From: Chloroflexota bacterium
Lineage (GTDB): Bacteria; Chloroflexota; Anaerolineae; Thermoflexales; Thermoflexaceae
Assembly (NCBI GenBank): GCA_030550075.1
Contig: JAUQQB010000093.1
Location: 1-8,768, forward strand
Direction of reading: 5' to 3'
Length of the DNA: 8,768 nucleotides
The stretch's first letter is position 1. Each line of letters opens with the position of its first letter. Under the pieces are notes generated by a model. That model ran no database searches. It worked only from the letters and a program-made list of their open reading frames with translations, and was not told where the DNA came from. Both the position numbers and the translations under genes were made by a program. Positions 4,827 to 8,768 of the stretch are shown one piece after another.

Positions 4827-6053
4827 ATGGACGTGCAGACGGAAACCGAATGCGCCGCCCGAACGCAAACGCAGGGACCTTCCACGCTCGCCGTTCATGG
4901 AGGCGGAGAACGCGATAACCCTTACCACGCGGTGGCTCCCCCAATTGTCCAGACCGCTACTTACGCCTTCCGGAACACCGTGGATCTGATCGCCTTCCAG
5001 GAAGCCCGGCAGTGGGGAGAGGCCCACGGCCGGGTGGATTACGGCCGCTATGGGAACCCCACAGTGGCTGCCCTCGAAGCCCGGGTGGCGGCCCTGGAGG
5101 GGGCGGAGGCCGCCGCGGCCTTCTCCACGGGCATGGCGGCCATCATCGCCATCCTTTTTGCCTTCCTGCGCAGCGGCGCCCACCTCATCGTCACCGAGGA
5201 CATCTATCGCCGCACCCGCCAGTTCATCCTCCAGTTCCTCCGTCGTTTCGGCGTGGAGACGACGGTGGTGCCCATCGGGGATCTCGAGGCGCTGGAGTCC
5301 GCGATCCGTCCGAACACCCGCCTGATTTTCACCGAAACCCCTACCAATCCTTACCTCCGGGTGGTGGATCTGGAGCGACTGGCGGAGATCGCCCGCCGGC
5401 GACGCATCCGGACAGTCGTGGACAGCACGTTCGCCACGCCGATCAACCTGCGCCCGCTGGATTACGGGATCGACCTCGTGGTCCACAGCGCCACCAAATA
5501 TCTCTGCGGCCATAACGATGTGATGGCCGGAGTGGTCGCCGGCTCCGCGGAGCTGATCGCCGGCCTGCGGGAGATGCAGGCCATGCTAGGGGGAATCCTG
5601 GATCCCCACGCCGCTTATCTGGTCCTGCGGGGCTTGAAGACCCTGGCCCTGCGGGTGCAGCGGCAGAACGAGAACGGCATGCGGGTGGCGGAGTTCCTCA
5701 ATGCCCATCCGAAGGTCCGCCGCGTCTGGTATCCCGGGCTTCCTTCCCACCCGGATCACCTCATCGCCCGCCGGCTGATGCGCGGCTTCGGCGGGGTGGT
5801 CACCTTTGAGGTCGCTGCGGATCGGGAAGGCACCTCCGGGTTCATTGACGCCCTGCGGATCCCTTATATCGCCCCCAGCCTGGGCGGGGTCGAGAGCCTG
5901 GTGGAGCAACCCGCCCTGATGTCCTACTATGAGATGGAGCCGGAGGATCGGCTGGCCATCGGCATCACAGATAACCTGGTTCGCCTCTCACTGGGCATTG
6001 AAGACGCGGATGACCTGTTAGCGGATCTGGATCAAGCGCTGGCTCAGGTTTAG
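4827..6053 (+). CDS. metB: Cystathionine gamma-synthase, plant-like (PLP enzyme)
   Basis: A 408-residue fold-type I pyridoxal phosphate enzyme of the trans-sulfuration (Cys/Met metabolism) family. It should join cysteine to an activated homoserine to make cystathionine for methionine synthesis. The PLP lysine is K224 in SATKYLCGHND; D199 in the VVDSTFATP segment, S100-T101-G102-M103, Y72 with R74 in YGRYGNPT, and R386 in VRLSLGIED complete the site. Blocks such as GGHNDV-like 228-232, LGGILDPHAAYLVLRGLKTL (254-273), YPGLPSHP and DALRIPYIAPSLGGVESLVE (341-360) resemble the plant enzyme, which uses O-phosphohomoserine; O-acetyl- or O-succinylhomoserine, or a sulfhydrylase activity, cannot be excluded. 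The start follows a perfect AAAGGAGGTG (4811-4820) with 8 bases between GGAGG and ATG; ATGs at 4758 and 4797 lack this. Expression is controlled by the SAM-I riboswitch just upstream. Confidence 0.9.
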   Translation: MDVQTETECAARTQTQGPSTLAVHGGGERDNPYHAVAPPIVQTATYAFRNTVDLIAFQEARQWGEAHGRVDYGRYGNPTVAALEARVAALEGAEAAAAFSTGMAAIIAILFAFLRSGAHLIVTEDIYRRTRQFILQFLRRFGVETTVVPIGDLEALESAIRPNTRLIFTETPTNPYLRVVDLERLAEIARRRRIRTVVDSTFATPINLRPLDYGIDLVVHSATKYLCGHNDVMAGVVAGSAELIAGLREMQAMLGGILDPHAAYLVLRGLKTLALRVQRQNENGMRVAEFLNAHPKVRRVWYPGLPSHPDHLIARRLMRGFGGVVTFEVAADREGTSGFIDALRIPYIAPSLGGVESLVEQPALMSYYEMEPEDRLAIGITDNLVRLSLGIEDADDLLADLDQALAQV

Positions 6054-6077
6054 AGCATAAATGACATAGACCTCCAG

Positions 6078-6117
6078 CGAAGGGCGACTGGGAGGGGTCC
6101 CTCCCAGTTGCCCTTCG
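6078..6117 (+). terminator. Long hairpin after cystathionine gamma-synthase
   Basis: A stem of up to 19 pairs (6078-6096 with 6099-6117, one G-T) begins 25 bases after the stop codon. It is very stable but has no following T tract, so it may act as a Rho-assisted or RNA-protecting end rather than a classical terminator. Confidence 0.5.
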
Positions 6118-6143
6118 GGTCACTGGGGATCCGGTGATGCTTA

Positions 6144-6184
6144 TGGGGCTGGGACGGACGCCTTCGGCGTCCGTCCCAGCCCCA
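6144..6184. other. Perfect 19-bp palindromic hairpin
   Basis: Arms 6144-6162 and 6166-6184 pair perfectly over 19 bases around a TTC loop. It lies 26 bases after the previous hairpin and is followed by CCCCAAAAAGCCCC. The symmetry means it is the same on both strands. It may be a second terminator-like structure or part of a dispersed repeat. Confidence 0.5.
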
Positions 6185-6240
6185 CAAGCCCCAAAAAGCC
6201 CCAGGAGAAAGCTGACGGCGTAATTCCCCACTTTACTGTT

Positions 6241-6269
6241 GGAGCGGCACCGCAGGTGTCCGGCTCCAT
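6241..6269. repeat. REP-like hairpin, second copy
   Basis: GGAGC pairs with GCTCC, GG with CC and CACC with GGTG (6241-6251 with 6255-6267), interrupted by two single-base bulges around a GCA loop. Its end CCGGCTCCAT matches the minus-strand end of the hairpin at 3808-3840. It lies between the synthase and the small gene at 6403. Confidence 0.4.
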
Positions 6270-6291
6270 CTCAAAAGCCCCCACAGGAAAA

Positions 6292-6309
6292 CAACCGCGT
6301 AGCTCCTAC
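6292..6309. repeat. Intergenic repeat, copy 2
   Basis: CAACCGCGTAGCTCCTAC matches 56-73 at 16 of 18 bases and lies a similar distance from the next start codon. The rest of the gene-free stretch 6054-6402 holds three hairpins described separately. No confident promoter for the downstream gene is seen; TACACT at 6337-6342 is the best weak -10. Confidence 0.4.
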
Positions 6310-6402
6310 AAATGTCAGTTCGCATACGTGATAACCTACACTCTTCCCACTACCCGATTCGATTTAAGATGGAGATGCTGATCCTTTAAGGGGGGACCTC
6401 TC

Positions 6403-6624
6403 ATGGCGATGTGGTATCTGGTGGAGGCTCGCTATTGCCCGATCCTGGGACAGGAAGTGGGGTTGTTCGAGCAGCGAATTTACCCTCGAAGCGATCACAT
6501 CTCGGATATGGCCTACCGGGTGATCGCCCGTCGTTGCTCCCATGATCTGATCTGCAACGCCAATGATCATATCCACTGCCGGTGGGCCTATACGAACCCG
6601 GCCTGGGATCCCTTCGAGGAATAG
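6403..6624 (+). CDS. Small Cys/His-rich protein, unknown function
   Basis: I do not recognise a named family. The 73-residue product has no signal peptide or membrane segment. It begins with a beta-like MWYLVEARYCPILGQEVGLF and has cysteines C12, C45, C51 and C59 plus H32, H47, H56 and H58; the spacing C45-x-H47-x3-C51-x7-C59 and an early C12 would suit a zinc site. The end is the aromatic, acidic WAYTNPAWDPFEE. The ATG follows AAGGGGGGA (6388-6396) by 6 bases. Codons favour G or C in the third position like the neighbouring genes, and the reading frame is free of rare codons, which supports a real gene. It is alone, converging on the membrane protein gene at 6741. Zinc binding is inference. 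Confidence 0.65.
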   Translation: MAMWYLVEARYCPILGQEVGLFEQRIYPRSDHISDMAYRVIARRCSHDLICNANDHIHCRWAYTNPAWDPFEE

Positions 6625-6697
6625 GCCCAATTAGGTCCGTCCCTTCCCCGAATGGGAACAGATTGCTCTGCGAACAGGGACAGGGCCTCTCAGGACC
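6623..6697. other. Nested inverted repeats between convergent genes
   Basis: The gap between the small gene and the convergent flippase gene contains AGGCCC (6623-6628)/GGGCCT (6683-6688), GGTCC (6634-6638)/GGACC (6693-6697), GTCCCT (6639-6644)/AGGGAC (6676-6681) and a local hairpin TTCCC-cgaat-GGGAA (6644-6658). These could serve as a two-way transcription end, but no T tract is present and the arms cannot all pair at once. Confidence 0.3.
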
Positions 6698-6740
6698 TCG
6701 CTCTCTAGCCTCCCAACGCCCGGCTATACGTAGGGACGCA

Positions 6741-8768
6741 TTACTGGCCAGCGCCCCGGATCCCTGGCACCGGGAACGCTTCCCGAATCCGGGCCCACTC
6801 CTCCGGAGTGAACGGCCGCAGTCCCCACCACGCCGCTCCGAAGCCAAGGGCACCCACCATTAGCGCTACGAGCGGCGCAACGCCCCATAAGGCTCCGGTC
6901 AACCCGACCATCACCCCCCCAGCGATCAGCGGGCGCCCCAGGATCTCTCCCCATGGAAGGGGACCCATCGTTCGACGCAGATCAACATAAAACGCCGCCC
7001 CTTCCACGATCTCTGACAGGATGGTGATCGCCGCCGCCGCCGGGTAGCCGAAGATCGGGATGGTGAGCAGGTTGGCGATGACGTTAAACCCCAGGGCGAT
7101 GAGGAACGCTTTGGTCTGATAGCGCTGGCGCCCCAGGGCCACCAGGACATAATTGATCAGGCTGTTCATCCAGCCGATGGGAATGGACCAGATCATGATC
7201 CGCAACGCGATGGCCGCGTGGGGGAGATACTGGGCACCTCCCAGGAGCCAGGAGAGCGGTTCCGCCAGGAACGTGAAGAGGGCGGCCATGAAAACGGCCA
7301 CCGCCGCCAGCCCCTTGAGGGTGAGGATCACGGAACGCCGCATGGCCTCCGGTGATCCCGCCGCCTGGCGGGAGATCACCGGGAACACCGCAAAGGTGGT
7401 GTAAGCCGGGATGATGTTCAGCGCATCCAGCCACTTGTAGGCGGTGCTATACCACCCGACCTGAGTGTCTCCCTTCAGCGCCTGGAGGATCGGCACATCG
7501 ATCTTAAAGAACAGGGTGGCCAGGAGATGGTTGAGCATCAGTGGGCCGGACTCCCTCACCATCTCCCGGCGCAGGGCGGGGTCGTTCTCCCAGCGGGGAT
7601 AGAAAAACAGGCGGAAAGCGATCCCGCTTAACAGCGCGAGGGTGATGAGATTCACCGCGACGGAGGAGGCCGCCAGCCCCACGAAACCGCCACCGGCCAG
7701 CAGGATGGGCACCCCAAAGCCCACCTTGAGCAACACGGTCACCACGGTAAGCGCCGCCGGGATCTCCGCTTTCTCATAGATGTAAAAGAGCGCCGTCACC
7801 CCGGTGGCAAGGCTGGCCGGGACCTGGGCCAGGGCCAGGAGGAGGATGGCGATGGCGGTATCGCCCGACAGCCTGAGCACACCCATCCAGACGCCCGTGA
7901 CGGCTAACAGCAGGGGCATCCAGGCCGTCAGCAGGATCAGGCGCAGAGCAGAGCTGTTGACGAAATAACGATTGACAGCCTCCGGGCGCCTGGACCCCTC
8001 GCGGGTGAGCCAGACGTTGAGGCCGAAGTTCGAGAGGATCTCATACCAGCCCACCAGGACGATGGCGAAGTAATACTTCCCGGCCGCCTCCGGCCCCAGG
8101 ATGCGCAGCATCAGGGCCGCGAAGGCGAAGTCGATGGAACGCGTGAACAGGTTCAGGGCCATGGCGGTCAGGCTGTTCTTCAAAACCCGAAGGGCCGTGG
8201 ATCGCTCCATCTCGGCCCGATACAGGCGCCCCCAGGCCCAGACGATGAGCATGAAAAGAGCCGCCATCCCTCCGATGAAGGTGGTGAAGAACCCGAGCTT
8301 GACCGACATGGGACTGTAGCGAAAGCGCACGGTCCAGCGCCCGGGAGGAAGGATCACCGCGCGGAAGAGACCGTTGGCGGCGTAGATCTCCAGCCGTTGC
8401 TCTTCCTGCTCGCTCCCCCCAATGGGCCGCCGGTAGGCCACCCAGCCCGGGAAGAACGTGTCCGCCAGCACCAGCCACGAGGGCTCCTCCACTGCCACAT
8501 CGATCCACACCTCGTTGATCCCGTAAGCGGTAACGGTGGCCGGGCGAGGCGTCCCGGGCGCTCCGAACTGCCCCACCTCGGGGATGGATCGATTCACGAT
8601 CACGTAGAAGCGGGGATCGAACTGCCGCAACGCGGCGAAGGGATCCCGGTGGAACACCGTGGCGGTGAGCGGGAGCGTCCATGCCCGGGGCATGGCCCCT
8701 TCGTTCCGATAGACCCGCACCTCGCCTTCGTAGACCAGCGTGTACCGCGGCGAGGCGATGGTTTCCTC
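6741..8768 (-). CDS. YfhO-like domain fused to Wzx-type flippase, 5' part missing
   Basis: The frame is open from the right edge for 675 codons and starts outside the window; the GTG at 8720 is only an internal codon. Numbering from the edge, residues 1 to about 155 resemble the C-terminal extracytoplasmic part of YfhO-family membrane proteins: YTLVYEGEVRVYRNEGAMPRAW-like strand, a WLVLADTFFPGW motif (98-109) and the end pattern of LFRAV then PPGRWTVRFRY. A membrane helix (about 158-179) follows, then from about 193 a polysaccharide flippase of the Wzx/MVF superfamily (LKNSLTAMALNLFTRSIDF, LRILGPEAAGKYYFAIVL) with about a dozen hydrophobic segments to residue 650. YfhO proteins are linked to glycan modification, flippases move lipid-linked glycans across the membrane. 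An internal start at M187 (8210) has no good ribosome binding site, so I read this as one fused protein. Confidence 0.85.
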   Translation of the reverse strand, partial: EETIASPRYTLVYEGEVRVYRNEGAMPRAWTLPLTATVFHRDPFAALRQFDPRFYVIVNRSIPEVGQFGAPGTPRPATVTAYGINEVWIDVAVEEPSWLVLADTFFPGWVAYRRPIGGSEQEEQRLEIYAANGLFRAVILPPGRWTVRFRYSPMSVKLGFFTTFIGGMAALFMLIVWAWGRLYRAEMERSTALRVLKNSLTAMALNLFTRSIDFAFAALMLRILGPEAAGKYYFAIVLVGWYEILSNFGLNVWLTREGSRRPEAVNRYFVNSSALRLILLTAWMPLLLAVTGVWMGVLRLSGDTAIAILLLALAQVPASLATGVTALFYIYEKAEIPAALTVVTVLLKVGFGVPILLAGGGFVGLAASSVAVNLITLALLSGIAFRLFFYPRWENDPALRREMVRESGPLMLNHLLATLFFKIDVPILQALKGDTQVGWYSTAYKWLDALNIIPAYTTFAVFPVISRQAAGSPEAMRRSVILTLKGLAAVAVFMAALFTFLAEPLSWLLGGAQYLPHAAIALRIMIWSIPIGWMNSLINYVLVALGRQRYQTKAFLIALGFNVIANLLTIPIFGYPAAAAITILSEIVEGAAFYVDLRRTMGPLPWGEILGRPLIAGGVMVGLTGALWGVAPLVALMVGALGFGAAWWGLRPFTPEEWARIREAFPVPGIRGAGQ

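Noticed and set aside
4460..4918. 152-codon open frame running through the riboswitch region.
   Set aside because: It is covered by a complete SAM-I aptamer and terminator, and overlaps the start of the synthase in another frame.
4803..5513. 236-codon minus-strand frame opposite the cystathionine gamma-synthase.
   Set aside because: No motifs or ribosome binding site. It is the shadow of a well-supported gene.
8041..8682. 213-codon minus-strand frame within the flippase gene.
   Set aside because: It overlaps the longer frame with clear YfhO and flippase homology; its own translation has no recognisable domain.
1..8768. tRNA, rRNA, CRISPR array, insertion sequence or phage signs.
   Set aside because: I looked on both strands and saw no cloverleaf, ribosomal motif, regular repeat-spacer pattern, transposase or integrase.

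Overview
The window is GC-rich bacterial chromosomal DNA with well-spaced, mostly single-gene transcription units. A Rex redox repressor, a cystathionine gamma-synthase that resembles the plant enzyme, a deoxynucleoside kinase, a DUF433 remnant and a YfhO-like/flippase protein together suggest a Chloroflexota organism, perhaps a thermophilic Anaerolineae or Thermoflexus relative. That assignment is inference from protein style; there is no rRNA or other marker here to prove it.

Layout. 1-1448: G-rich tract, a short inverted repeat, an extended -10 promoter, NADP-dependent isocitrate dehydrogenase (icd) and its terminator. 1475-1924: a small MOSC-domain protein. 1925-2193: a hairpin, then a promoter overlapped by two perfect 14-bp palindromes. 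2194-2826: rex. 3111-3800: a deoxynucleoside kinase with a long leader. 3801-4226: a gene-free stretch with strong hairpins, a G-rich tract and short repeats. 4227-4463: a DUF433 (antitoxin-type) gene broken by small indels. 4475-4732: promoter, SAM-I riboswitch and intrinsic terminator, controlling the cystathionine gamma-synthase at 4827-6053. 6054-6402: three hairpins and repeat-like sequence. 6403-6624: a 73-residue Cys/His-rich protein of unknown function. 6741-8768, minus strand: the 3' part of a long membrane protein joining a YfhO-like domain to a Wzx-type flippase. It runs off the right edge.

How the genes work together. Most are independent housekeeping units: icd supplies 2-oxoglutarate and NADPH, Rex senses NADH/NAD+, the synthase feeds methionine synthesis and is shut off by SAM, and the kinase salvages deoxynucleosides. 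Three of the four promoters proposed with some confidence or as candidates (icd, rex, riboswitch) have a clear TGn extended -10. The least ordinary items are the YfhO-flippase fusion, the DUF433 gene whose family sequence can be read only by changing frame, the double palindrome at the rex promoter, and the hairpin-rich intergenic repeats. I did not find a clearly new multi-gene system.
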